NCBI GenBank assembly: GCA_963797765.1
Contig: CAWCQU010000003.1
Span: 744,001-808,000 of the forward strand
Length of the DNA: 64,000 nucleotides
Source: JBGPTK01 sp963797765
GTDB lineage: Bacteria; Acidobacteriota; Terriglobia; Acidiferrales; UBA7541
Direction: 5' to 3'
Shown: positions 1 to 7,700 of the stretch, piece by piece
How positions within the stretch are numbered: the first letter of the stretch is position 1
Layout: the number at the start of each line of letters is the position of its first letter
The notes under the pieces: generated by a model
The model's database searches: none
What the model saw: only the letters and a program-made list of their open reading frames with translations
Told to the model about the DNA's origin: nothing
Translations under genes and position numbers: made by a program

Positions 1-307
1 GCGCCACCGGGAAAAACGAATGGATCATCGCGGGAAAAGGGAAGTCGGGAAAGAAATCTGGCCGCGTCCGCATAATGCCTTCAAAATGTGGATTCTACGC
101 CGGGGTTGGCTCGATAATTCGAATAGAATCTCCCGGCGGCGGAGGTTGGGGCAAAGCTCGCCGCAAGAAGAATTCCAGCCGGGGAGAATCCAGCAGTTCG
201 CACTGAATGCACAGACGTCCAGCCCAAAAAATAGCCGGGGGCAGCGCTTGATCCATTCTTGTCTTGCGCTGCGCTCCCGGCAGAGGCCTTAAAAATACAT
301 CGAGTCG
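1..307. other. left-edge region without a supported gene
   Basis: I see no gene I can name here. A plus-strand open stretch (about 20-292) has no recognisable protein character. A minus-strand frame opening near 82 (start MRTRPDFFPDF) runs off the left edge and could be the start of the next gene after carD, but too few residues are visible to judge. Confidence 0.3.
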
Positions 308-835
308 CTAATCCGCCTGCGCCTGGGTCAGGTTTTCCGGCATCTGCAGGCGTGCCTTGGCCAGCGCTTTAACCACCGAAGACTCCGTATTTTGCTCCGA
401 GGAGTTCCTGGCGGTAGCAAGCTCGCTGATCAGCAGATACTTGGCTCGTTCGAGCATTTTCTTTTCGCGGAAGGAAAGCGGCTTGGTCCGGCTCAAAGCG
501 ACCAATCCCTTCAGCACTGCGGCCACTTCCATCAACGATCCGGTGCGCATACGCTCCGAGTTCTCCTTGAAGCGATGCTTCCAATCGTGGTGGGATGCGG
601 AGCGGCCCTTTTCGAGATAAGACAGAACCTGCGTGGCTTCCGTGGTTCGAATGACAGATCGCAGGCCCACGTTGGCGATGTTGGTTTGCGGGACCATGAC
701 TTTCAGCCCGCTGGATACTATACGCAACATGTAGTATCGCTCGGAACGCCCGTTCATGTAACCGTAACTGATCTGTTCAATTACACCGACACCGTGATTC
801 GGATAGACAACCTTTTCGCCTAACTTGAATTCCAT
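308..835 (-). CDS. carD: CarD-family RNA polymerase-binding transcriptional regulator
   Basis: 175-residue CarD/CdnL-type protein. The N-terminal RNA-polymerase-interacting domain opens with MEFKLGEKVVYPNHGVGVIE, the usual CarD start, and is followed from about residue 70 by the helical DNA-binding half containing HHDWKHRFKEN. Known family role: it binds the RNAP beta subunit and stabilises open promoter complexes, mostly at rRNA and growth-related promoters. The frame is open further upstream to 904, but the ATG at 835 is chosen because a GGGGGA Shine-Dalgarno sequence sits just before it and the domain begins there. Transcribed alone, divergent from tsaB. The identification is secure; which promoters it acts on cannot be seen. 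Confidence 0.93.
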   Translation of the reverse strand: MEFKLGEKVVYPNHGVGVIEQISYGYMNGRSERYYMLRIVSSGLKVMVPQTNIANVGLRSVIRTTEATQVLSYLEKGRSASHHDWKHRFKENSERMRTGSLMEVAAVLKGLVALSRTKPLSFREKKMLERAKYLLISELATARNSSEQNTESSVVKALAKARLQMPENLTQAQAD

Positions 836-891
836 GATTGGCAATCCCCCAGTTGATACAATCCGCTCGAGTGCTGAAAGTGGATGTTTTA

Positions 892-921
892 ATTTTAGAC
901 ACACGCTCTACCTCCCGTCAA
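892..921 (-). promoter_or_regulatory. sigma-70-type promoter of carD
   Basis: Read on the minus strand: -35 TTGACG (916-921), 18-bp spacer, -10 TAAAAT (892-897). The predicted start lies near 885, about 50 nt before the carD ATG. Motif match only. Confidence 0.55.
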
Positions 922-980
922 GCGATTCCCACTTTTGAACGCCAAATTGTCTTGCCGTAAAATCCATAAAATGCGTCATT

Positions 981-995
981 TGGCACGATAATTGC
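981..995 (+). promoter_or_regulatory. sigma-54 (-24/-12) consensus upstream of tsaB
   Basis: TGGCACGATAATTGC matches the RpoN consensus TGGCACG-N4-TTGC at every specified base, with the required GG-N10-GC spacing. It points towards tsaB, whose ATG lies at 1031. A -10-like TAGAAT (1017-1022) also lies eight bases before that ATG, so a sigma-70 leaderless start is an alternative. Confidence 0.5.
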
Positions 996-1030
996 CCTGC
1001 AGAGGTGCAATTAGGCTAGAATTGCGTCCC

Positions 1031-1777
1031 ATGTTGATCCTTGCGGTGGATACAACCACCCAAGCAGGCAGTGTTGCCGTTTTGAACGACGAGCGCCTGC
1101 TGGGGGTCATTTCGACGTGTGTGGGCGAAACTTACTCCTCCCGCATCTTTCGCCAACTGGAATTCCTTCTGCACGAATTATCGCTGAAAACCGAGCAATT
1201 TGATCTATTCGCGGTTGCTGCTGGACCGGGATCGTTTAGCGGGCTGCGCGTTGGACTCGCGGCAACCAAGGCCTGGGCCGAGGTGCACCATAAGCCCATC
1301 GCCGCAGTCAGCGCTCTGGAAGCAGTGGCTGCGCAAGTCCCTGATGTGTTTTCCAGCCAGGAGGGCGGATGCGGCGGCCCGTTCCTGGCAGCCATGATAG
1401 ACGCTCGTCGCGGCCAGGTTTACGCGGCCGTTTATCGCCCAATTTCTAAGGACTCATCCTCTACTAATGAGCTGATTCGCCAAGGAGTTGAACGCGTAAT
1501 GGAAGCTCCTGAATTTCTGGCAGCACTACGTGTGCAGGTGGGGGACGCTTCGGTCATCTTCACAACTCCAACGCCGGATATATTGTCTGGTGCTTTGGCT
1601 GCCTCGTCGTTCTCTGATTCGCAGGTCTTGACCGCCTCGCCAGTTCTCGCTCCGGTAATTGGGCTTCTTGGGCTTGCGCACGCTCGGCAGGGCAAATTAG
1701 TCGACGCGCTACACCTGGAAGCCAATTACGTACGCCGATCCGATGCCGAATTGGTATTCAAAGCCTTGCGAACATAG
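1031..1777 (+). CDS. tsaB: tRNA threonylcarbamoyladenosine biosynthesis protein TsaB
   Basis: 248-residue ASKHA-fold protein. It begins MLILAVDTTTQAGSVAVL, the TsaB nucleotide-binding strand, and carries the family signature AVAAGPGSFSGLRVG at about residues 60-75. TsaB pairs with TsaD and TsaE to transfer the threonylcarbamoyl group to A37 of ANN-decoding tRNAs in the cytoplasm; it is the non-catalytic scaffold partner. The ATG at 1031 is chosen because homology begins there; an upstream in-frame start at 992 would add 13 unrelated residues and overlap the sigma-54 motif. No Shine-Dalgarno sequence is visible. It is followed by rimI, a common tsaB-rimI pairing. Confidence 0.93.
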   Translation: MLILAVDTTTQAGSVAVLNDERLLGVISTCVGETYSSRIFRQLEFLLHELSLKTEQFDLFAVAAGPGSFSGLRVGLAATKAWAEVHHKPIAAVSALEAVAAQVPDVFSSQEGGCGGPFLAAMIDARRGQVYAAVYRPISKDSSSTNELIRQGVERVMEAPEFLAALRVQVGDASVIFTTPTPDILSGALAASSFSDSQVLTASPVLAPVIGLLGLAHARQGKLVDALHLEANYVRRSDAELVFKALRT

Positions 1778-1905
1778 TCGCAGGAAGACTCGCCGTCCCA
1801 AATTACTGTATCGCGTCCGAGAGGGCAAGCGATGAATCATGCAGATTGCCGAAATACTACGGGCATAATCCCTGGCAATCGTGATTCAATTGCGGCTGCC
1901 TGTCC

Positions 1906-2379
1906 ATGATCACCCTGCTAAAAATTCGCGGCTTCAAGCCCGCCGACCTCGATGCCGTTCTGGCGATTCAAAAACGAAGTCCCGGAACAGCGCTCTGGTC
2001 ACGAGCGGACTATGAACACGTTCTGGAGGGCGATTTCGCCGGCTGGATCGCGGAATCCGAATCGGGAATCCGCGGATTTGTGGTAGCCCGGCGAATGGCG
2101 GATGAAATTGAGATTTTGAATCTTGCTGTAGCGGCGGAAGTGCGCCGCTCGAATATCGGCACGGCTCTTTTGCGAAAGGCCATGCAATGGGGAAATCAAG
2201 GTGGCGCGCACCGCGCGTTCTTGGAGGTTCGCGACACCAATTTCGCCGCAATTCTTTTTTACGAGCGCAACGGTTTCCTGGGAGTGGGGCGCCGCCGCCG
2301 CTACTATTCCAATCCCGATGAAGATGCTCTGCTTCTGGCCTGCTCGATCGTGGCGGAGCCTTCTGCCTTGTTGCGCTGA
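1906..2379 (+). CDS. rimI: GNAT N-acetyltransferase, RimI-like (ribosomal protein S18 alanine acetyltransferase)
   Basis: 157-residue GNAT-fold protein. The acetyl-CoA-binding region is RRSNIGTALLRKAM (about residues 84-97), followed by the typical beta-strand LEVRDTNFAAILFYERNGF. RimI acetylates the N-terminal alanine of ribosomal protein S18. The position directly after tsaB supports this assignment, because tsaB-rimI neighbours are widespread. The gap to tsaB is 128 bases. A general GNAT enzyme with another substrate cannot be excluded from sequence alone. Confidence 0.82.
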   Translation: MITLLKIRGFKPADLDAVLAIQKRSPGTALWSRADYEHVLEGDFAGWIAESESGIRGFVVARRMADEIEILNLAVAAEVRRSNIGTALLRKAMQWGNQGGAHRAFLEVRDTNFAAILFYERNGFLGVGRRRRYYSNPDEDALLLACSIVAEPSALLR

Positions 2380-2560
2380 AGCGGAAGTCCCGCAGTTCTT
2401 CCGTCGCGCATCGCGCCACCCAGCGGTACTCTTGGTACGAAACGGCCAATACTCCCAATGCCTCACCAGCAAGAAATAATTTTCAATTTTTTCGCCGCTC
2501 CCTTCTCCTTGTGTTATGTTACAGCCATGTGAACGCACGCACCAACTAGGAGGGGAACCT

Positions 2561-2788
2561 ATGGCAGCAATTGCACAGGATTACCGCCAGTCCCTGATCT
2601 CGAGCGACGCGGAACTTCAGCGACTGGCTCAAGAACACTCCCGATGCAAAGCGCAATTGGAAGAACTTAGAAATCAATCGTATCTCAGCTCCGAAGACCT
2701 GGCTCTTGAAATCACCCTGAAAAAGCGCAAGCTTCATATCAAGGATCAGATGGAATTATTGATCGCCAGCCGGCGTCAGTCGGCGTAG
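2561..2788 (+). CDS. small DUF465/YdcH-like coiled protein
   Basis: 75-residue, strongly helical protein rich in Glu, Gln, Lys and Leu (for example LKKRKLHIKDQMELLIA). It resembles the DUF465/YdcH family of small two-helix proteins of unknown function. The start at 2561 is set by a strong AGGAGGGG Shine-Dalgarno sequence at 2550-2557; the earlier in-frame ATG at 2516 is rejected. Stand-alone gene between rimI and psd. No function can be inferred. Confidence 0.75.
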   Translation: MAAIAQDYRQSLISSDAELQRLAQEHSRCKAQLEELRNQSYLSSEDLALEITLKKRKLHIKDQMELLIASRRQSA

Positions 2789-2894
2789 CGATTCCCGATC
2801 GCCTATCGCCTCTGAACGCTCCCCACGACGAAGGGTTCTGTCGTAGAATAGAAGTGTTCCTCTAGGATCTCCCGTTCTTAAATGATCTTACAAA

Positions 2895-3512
2895 ATGGTT
2901 AAAGACGGATTTAAATTCGCTTTGCCTCCCCTGGTTCTCGGCCTGTTCGCGCTTGTGCCGGGATGGAACTGGGTCGCCGGGATTCTGTTTCTTCTAGGTG
3001 CGTTTGTGCTGTACTTTTTTCGTGACCCGCAACGGACGATTCCTTCCGAGCCGGGAATGATTGTTTCGCCGGCCGATGGGCTCGTGATGGAGGTACTGGA
3101 CGAGCCGTTGGAAGGACAGCCTGGGCAGCGCATCAGTATTTTTCTCTCGGTGTTTGATGTGCACGTAAATCGCGCGCCGGTAGAAGGAGAAATTCGCCGG
3201 ATCGAGTATCGCCCAGGGCGTTTCTACGCGGCCATGCGCGCGCGGGCATCTGCTGAAAACGAGCAGAACATGGTTCGCATCTCTTCCCCGCAAGGGGATG
3301 TGGTGTTCAAACAAATTGCTGGGTGGATTGCCCGCAGGATTCTGTGCTGGAAAGCAGTAGGCGATCGAGTGGCGCGCGGCGAGCGCGTAGGCATGATACG
3401 CTTTGGCTCGAGAGTAGACGTTTGGGTGCCGCCGGACGTGGAAATCCTGGTGCGGCGCGGCCAGAAAGTGGCCGGGGGATCGAGCGTTCTGGCAAAATGG
3501 AAGGCGACATAA
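2895..3512 (+). CDS. psd: phosphatidylserine decarboxylase, short form
   Basis: 205-residue enzyme of the short PSD-B/archaetidylserine-decarboxylase-related type. It converts phosphatidylserine to phosphatidylethanolamine at the inner membrane. An N-terminal hydrophobic hairpin (about residues 10-41) precedes the core; FDVHVNRAP (87-95) holds the conserved His, and F170-G171-S172 is the self-cleavage site that generates the pyruvoyl cofactor. A -10-like TAGAAT lies at 2844-2849. The stop is only six bases before pssA, which makes its substrate, so the two are surely co-transcribed. Confidence 0.93.
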   Translation: MVKDGFKFALPPLVLGLFALVPGWNWVAGILFLLGAFVLYFFRDPQRTIPSEPGMIVSPADGLVMEVLDEPLEGQPGQRISIFLSVFDVHVNRAPVEGEIRRIEYRPGRFYAAMRARASAENEQNMVRISSPQGDVVFKQIAGWIARRILCWKAVGDRVARGERVGMIRFGSRVDVWVPPDVEILVRRGQKVAGGSSVLAKWKAT

Positions 3513-3518
3513 CTAAAC

Positions 3519-4340
3519 ATGTTTGACGCAGAACCAGAAGAGGGAAGTCCCGCCAGCCGGTTGCGCAATTCGCGCATGCGCCGGGGTGTCTACATCCTTC
3601 CCAGCGTGTTCACGGTCGGCAACCTGTTCTGCGGCTATTACGCCATTCTCGCCACCCTGCGCGGCAATATCACCGATATGGATAACGCCGCCCGCGCCAT
3701 TGGCATCGCGATTCTGTTCGACGCTCTTGATGGCCGGGTGGCCCGCATCACCGGAACCAGCAGCGAATTTGGCAAGCAATTCGATTCGCTCGCGGATGTG
3801 ATCAGTTTTGGCGTCGCGCCCGCTTTTCTGGCGTTTGCGTGGGGCGTGCGCGGAGTGCTGGCCAGCGAGGTTTCTCAGGCCCGGCATGTGTATGAAATTG
3901 GGTGGCTGGTCAGTTTCGTTTTTGTGATCTGCTGCGCATGGAGGCTGGCGCGCTTCAATATCCACGGGATGGCGCCAGGTGGCTCGCGATTCTTTGTCGG
4001 AATGCCCACACCAGCCGCCGCCGGAATGATCGCCGCTATGGTGCATGGAGTGTGGTGGCCGATCGAAGATTGGCGCCTGGCGCTATTGTGGCAAGTGCTG
4101 GTGCTGGCTCTCGCGGCCTTGATGTCCAGTTCGATCCGCTATTACAGCTTTAAGGATATCAATTGGCACCGCCGCCAGCCGTCGCTTACCGTCGTGGCCT
4201 TGGCGCTGCTTCTCGCCGCTTTTTGGACCTACTCCGAAATTACGCTGCTGCTGGTAGCTGGAAGCTACACGATCTCCGGCCTGGTAATTCAACTGGTGCG
4301 AGTGGCGCGACACCGGCACACCGCTTCGCATCCGGCCTGA
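3519..4340 (+). CDS. pssA: CDP-diacylglycerol--serine O-phosphatidyltransferase
   Basis: 273-residue integral membrane enzyme with several transmembrane helices. The CDP-alcohol phosphatidyltransferase signature D-G-x2-A-R-x8-G-x3-D-x3-D is intact: DALDGRVARITG, then EFGKQFDSLAD. It makes phosphatidylserine from CDP-diacylglycerol and serine. Together with psd just upstream it forms the two-step route to phosphatidylethanolamine. The gap to the next gene is four bases, suggesting one transcript through the Asd-like gene. Assignment secure. Confidence 0.95.
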   Translation: MFDAEPEEGSPASRLRNSRMRRGVYILPSVFTVGNLFCGYYAILATLRGNITDMDNAARAIGIAILFDALDGRVARITGTSSEFGKQFDSLADVISFGVAPAFLAFAWGVRGVLASEVSQARHVYEIGWLVSFVFVICCAWRLARFNIHGMAPGGSRFFVGMPTPAAAGMIAAMVHGVWWPIEDWRLALLWQVLVLALAALMSSSIRYYSFKDINWHRRQPSLTVVALALLLAAFWTYSEITLLLVAGSYTISGLVIQLVRVARHRHTASHPA

Positions 4341-4344
4341 AGCA

Positions 4345-5367
4345 ATGTCGGCCATTCCTGCTCCCGTCCCTTCCCGCGTCGCAATCGTAGGGGCCTCTTC
4401 CTTGCGCGGAAAGGAATTAAAAGTAGTCCTCGAAGACCGCAATTTTCCGGCTCAAGATTTTGTCTTGCTCGATGAAAGTGCCGCGGCCGGCACGCTTACC
4501 GAAGTGGGCGGCGAGCCCACGTTTATCCGGCCGATCGACGAGGAAAGTTTCGAGCGCGCACGATTTGCTTTTTTTGCCGGCAGCCCGGCCGACGCGGCCC
4601 GCAATTGGAAAATTGCGCAGCGCGCGGGTTGCACGGTGATCGATTTGACTGGAGCGCTGAATGACGTTCCTGGCGCCAGGGCCTGGATCCCCGCTCTCAA
4701 GAAGAGTTTGCCGCCGCCCGATTCCGGCTCGCGCTCCGCCGGACTCTTTTGTGCTCCCGGGCCGGCTGCGATTCTAGCTTGCACGCTGGCGGCGGCGCTC
4801 CGCGGATTCTCTCCCCAGCGCTTGGTAATGACCTTTTTCCCGCCGGTATCCGAGCGTGATGTGGCGGGCGTGGAAGAACTGGAAAACCAGACGGCAAATC
4901 TGCTTTCCTTCCGCCCGTTTGAACAGTCCATATTTGATGCGCAGGTTGCATTCAACATGCTGGCCGGGTATGGCCCATTGAGCCGTTCCAACCTCCCCAC
5001 GCACCGCGCGGAAATTTCGCGCGAAGTGGAGCGCTATCTTGCCGGACGCATTCCCGCACCGGCGATTCAATTGATTCAAGCCCCGTTATTTTACGGCTAC
5101 CCATTTTCCGCATTTGCGGACCTGGCGAGTTCGCATTCGGACGATCAGATCGAGAACGCGCTCAAGGATGTTGGCATCAAAATTCCCGAGGCAGGCGAGC
5201 GGCCTCCCAATAACGTAAGCGTCTCTGGAGAAGACGAAATCGCCATGGCGCACGTGCAGCGCGATCCAAATTCTTCAACGGGATATTGGTTCTGGGGCGC
5301 GGCGGACAATCTGCGTCTGGTGGCCACCAACGCTGTACATATCGCGGAGGAATTGCTTGCCTGTTAA
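4345..5367 (+). CDS. aspartate-semialdehyde-dehydrogenase-like protein (catalytic Cys apparently lost)
   Basis: 340-residue protein with the Asd/ArgC layout: an N-terminal NAD-binding start VAIVGASSLRGKELKVVLED and a C-terminal dimerisation-like domain. Where true aspartate-semialdehyde dehydrogenases have the active-site N-C-S/T motif, this protein reads APGPAAILACTL, with Pro-Ala in place of Cys-Ser. Phosphorylating dehydrogenase activity is therefore doubtful, although a Cys a few residues away could be misaligned by eye. It sits four bases after pssA and overlaps lptE by 11 bases. A role linked to its envelope-gene neighbours is possible but unproven. Confidence 0.7.
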   Translation: MSAIPAPVPSRVAIVGASSLRGKELKVVLEDRNFPAQDFVLLDESAAAGTLTEVGGEPTFIRPIDEESFERARFAFFAGSPADAARNWKIAQRAGCTVIDLTGALNDVPGARAWIPALKKSLPPPDSGSRSAGLFCAPGPAAILACTLAAALRGFSPQRLVMTFFPPVSERDVAGVEELENQTANLLSFRPFEQSIFDAQVAFNMLAGYGPLSRSNLPTHRAEISREVERYLAGRIPAPAIQLIQAPLFYGYPFSAFADLASSHSDDQIENALKDVGIKIPEAGERPPNNVSVSGEDEIAMAHVQRDPNSSTGYWFWGAADNLRLVATNAVHIAEELLAC

Positions 5368-5911
5368 TGCTTCCCCCACTCGAATGCTCCTTCTTCGCTG
5401 GGCCCTCGCCACGGCGATGGTGGCGGCGGTTGGCGTCCCCGGCTGCGGATACCATGTCGCCGGCCGTGGCAACCGCCTGCCGGCTACCATGCAAACGATT
5501 GCTGTGCCGGCGTTCACCAACCGCACGTCGCGCTACCGCATCGAGCAGCGCTTCACCACCGCCGTGATTCACGAGTTGCTCGCGCGCACGAAATATCGCG
5601 TGATTCAGGATCAGAATACGGCCGACGCCGTCCTGCACGGCGAAATCAACACCATTGAAGCCAGTCCGGTGTTGTTCGATGCCACAACGGGCCGCGTCAC
5701 CACCATGCTGGTCACGGTCCACGCTAATGCGCGCCTGGTGGAGCGGGAATCGCAAAAGGTGATTTACCAGAATAAAGATTTGGTGTTTCGCGAGGAGTAT
5801 CAGATCTCTACTGACGTCGCCAGCTTCTTCGAAGAGCAGGACCCGGCACTCGAACGCATGTCGCGCGATTTCGCCGCGGACCTGGTTTCGAATCTATTGG
5901 AGAATTTCTGA
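5357..5911 (+). CDS. lptE: LPS-assembly lipoprotein LptE
   Basis: 184 residues from the TTG start at 5357 (GGAGG at 5346-5350), or 175 from ATG 5384. A hydrophobic signal segment ends in the lipobox VPGC, so C30 would be lipidated. The mature protein starts GYHVAGRGNRLP, as in LptE/RlpB-like proteins, and continues IAVPAFTNRTSRYRIEQRFT. LptE is the outer-membrane lipoprotein plug of the LptD translocon for lipopolysaccharide. It overlaps the previous gene by 11 bases and holA by one base, so these genes are translationally coupled. The lptE-holA order is also seen in enterobacteria. Confidence 0.85.
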   Translation: MPVNASPTRMLLLRWALATAMVAAVGVPGCGYHVAGRGNRLPATMQTIAVPAFTNRTSRYRIEQRFTTAVIHELLARTKYRVIQDQNTADAVLHGEINTIEASPVLFDATTGRVTTMLVTVHANARLVERESQKVIYQNKDLVFREEYQISTDVASFFEEQDPALERMSRDFAADLVSNLLENF

Positions 5912-6930
5912 TGGCTGCATCGCAGATGGAGGGATTTCTCGCGCGAATCGCCAAGGGCGACACGATTCCCGCCATCTTGCTTCTGGGCTCCGATTCCTAT
6001 TTGCGTGGTTTGTGCCGCGAGAAATTGATCGAGGCTTATTTAGTGGAAGGCACGCGCGAATGGGCGCTGGCACGTTTCTGCGCGGACAATGACACCTGGG
6101 ATCACGTCTACGAACGCGCGCAAACACTCCCCATGCTTTCTCCCCGCCAGCTGATCTTCGTGGAAGATGCGCAAGCCTGGCAGGAAATGGACGAAGATTC
6201 AATTGAGGCGCTCAGCGGCTACCTCGCGAATCCAGCCCCGTTTACCGTCCTCGTTTTCGAGGCAACCGCTCTCGACCAGCGCCGCACGCTTTTCAAGCGG
6301 CTCAGCGATAAAGCGCTCACAGTTGATCTAAGTGTCGACGAGAAAACCGCGGCAATCCTGGCCGTCGAAATGGCAAAGGAACTCGGCGCCGACCTCGATC
6401 CGATTGCCGGTGCAACGCTCTCCTTCATGCTGGAAGGAGAGATGGCGCGTATCCGAACCGAGCTCGAAAAGTTATCCACCTACGCCGCTGGACGGCGCAT
6501 CACCACGCAAGATGTGGAATCGCTCGTAGTCTCCGCGAAGAAATATACCGTCTGGCAGCTTGCCGATCTTCTGGCCACCCGCCAGCGCGATGCCGCGCTG
6601 CTGTTTCTCGATAGCCTGCTGCGCGAAGGGGAACCACCTCCGATGATTGTGGGCGCGCTCGCATTCAGGTATCGCACTTTGATCGAGGCTCGGGAATTGC
6701 CCGCGAATACCACCAAATGGCAGGCCGCGGGTATTCTGCACATGCCGGCCGATCGCGCCGAACAAGTGCTGGAATTGGCGCGGCGCGTTCCTCGCGATCA
6801 ACTTGTTTCCGGCCTCACGTATCTCTCAGAGGCGGATAATAAATTGAAATCCGGTTTCAAAGACGATCGCAGCGTGATGGAATTTCTGGTGACCAGCCTG
6901 ATGGCCGCTCCCGGCACGTACGCCTCATAG
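5911..6930 (+). CDS. holA: DNA polymerase III subunit delta
   Basis: 339-residue clamp-loader subunit HolA. The N-terminal AAA-like start has the family's ILLLGSDSYLRGLCREKLIE, followed by LSPRQLIFVEDAQAW in the central part and helical DNA_pol3_delta segments to the C-terminus. It opens the beta sliding clamp within the DnaX complex. Its ATG shares a base with the lptE stop codon (TGATG), so translation is coupled. It ends about 200 bases before the convergent rpsT gene. Confidence 0.92.
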   Translation: MAASQMEGFLARIAKGDTIPAILLLGSDSYLRGLCREKLIEAYLVEGTREWALARFCADNDTWDHVYERAQTLPMLSPRQLIFVEDAQAWQEMDEDSIEALSGYLANPAPFTVLVFEATALDQRRTLFKRLSDKALTVDLSVDEKTAAILAVEMAKELGADLDPIAGATLSFMLEGEMARIRTELEKLSTYAAGRRITTQDVESLVVSAKKYTVWQLADLLATRQRDAALLFLDSLLREGEPPPMIVGALAFRYRTLIEARELPANTTKWQAAGILHMPADRAEQVLELARRVPRDQLVSGLTYLSEADNKLKSGFKDDRSVMEFLVTSLMAAPGTYAS

Positions 6931-6973
6931 AGGCTCGGAACTTCAGACCGCGCGCGGAAATAGCAATTGTAGT

Positions 6974-7024
6974 GTAGCGCCACCCTTCCTCGCCCGACGA
7001 ATTCTGTCGGGAGGGTGGCATCTT
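6974..7024 (+). repeat. dispersed palindromic repeat, family B with loop insert (B1)
   Basis: The outer stem GCCACCCT/AGGGTGGC encloses an inner hairpin CCCGAC-N7-GTCGGG. A near-identical inverted copy lies at 53815-53862, and a short version without the inner hairpin at 14411-14438. Between B1 and the 53.8-kb copy the two differences fall on paired stem bases (A-T versus G-C). Confidence 0.85.
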
Positions 7025-7070
7025 TGACTTCTGCTGGCGTGCCCGAAAAAAGGCGCCACATCATCGTCCC

Positions 7071-7108
7071 AAAAAAAAGGCCCGAATCCTCAACTCAAGA
7101 TCCGGGCC
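7071..7108 (-). terminator. rho-independent terminator of rpsT
   Basis: Read on the minus strand: GGCCCGGATC, a loop, GGATTCGGGCC, then a run of eight T. It lies about 28 bases after the rpsT stop. Confidence 0.88.
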
Positions 7109-7135
7109 AATCCTGAAAAACCCTGAATTGCAAAA

Positions 7136-7444
7136 TTAAGCTTTCTTCGGCGCTGCGCGGAGCGCATTCACAGCCAGCGTAAGCCTCGACTTGTACCGGC
7201 TCGCCGTTTTCCAGTGCAGCACGCGCTTGCGCACCGCGCGATCCAGCTCCGAAAATGTCGATCCCACTACCTTTTCCGCGGCCGCCAAATCCTTCGAATT
7301 CAGCGCGGTGCGAATCTTTTTCACCACCGACCGGATGCGCGTGCGATTCGCGCGGTTGTGAATCTGTCGCGCGGCGGATTTCCGGATATTCTTTAAAACC
7401 GATTTCGACTTCTTCTTATGCTTTACGGGCGTGCCTGCTGGCAT
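7136..7444 (-). CDS. rpsT: 30S ribosomal protein S20
   Basis: 102 residues, highly basic and helical: MPAGTPVKHKKKSKSVLKNI, then RQIHNRANRTRIRSVVKKIR, the S20 core. It binds 16S rRNA in the body of the small subunit. The ATG at 7444 follows AAAAGGAG. Single-gene transcript with its own promoter (7479-7507) and terminator (7071-7108), convergent with holA. Slightly longer than the usual ~88 residues because of N- and C-terminal tails. Confidence 0.96.
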   Translation of the reverse strand: MPAGTPVKHKKKSKSVLKNIRKSAARQIHNRANRTRIRSVVKKIRTALNSKDLAAAEKVVGSTFSELDRAVRKRVLHWKTASRYKSRLTLAVNALRAAPKKA

Positions 7445-7478
7445 TCACTACTCCTTTTCGTATGGTATCGAATCAGTT

Positions 7479-7507
7479 AGACTATCCGAGCCCTTCATGT
7501 TTGTCAA
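7479..7507 (-). promoter_or_regulatory. sigma-70-type promoter of rpsT
   Basis: Minus strand: a consensus -35 TTGACA (7502-7507), 17-bp spacer, -10 TAGTCT (7479-7484). The 5' leader would be about 30 nt. Confidence 0.6.
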
Positions 7508-7578
7508 TTTACTCTCGAAGCTACGCGCGCGCCGCAAAGGCATATCCTGCCCCTCTTGGAGATTAATTCGGGATTCCA

Positions 7579-7641
7579 GGGGGTCGGAGCTTCAGCTCCG
7601 ACATTCAGGTCGCTTGGAAAATCGGGCCTTAGCCCCTGAAG
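7579..7641 (+). repeat. dispersed palindromic repeat, family A (A1)
   Basis: The perfect palindrome GTCGGAGCTTCAGCTCCGAC (7583-7602) is followed by a second small hairpin around GGGCCTTAGCCC and CTGAAG. The same 20-bp palindrome recurs at 15955-15974, and an interrupted version at 11880-11933. It lies in the leader of the TPM gene. Confidence 0.85.
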
Positions 7642-7700
7642 CTTGGGACCGGGAATTTCGCGGTCGCGCGAACGGTGCCGGCCATCGAAGATCCCAGGTA

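Noticed and set aside
20..292. Plus-strand open frame of 90 codons at the left edge
   Set aside because: No ribosome site, Arg/Gln/Ser-rich random composition, no family resemblance.
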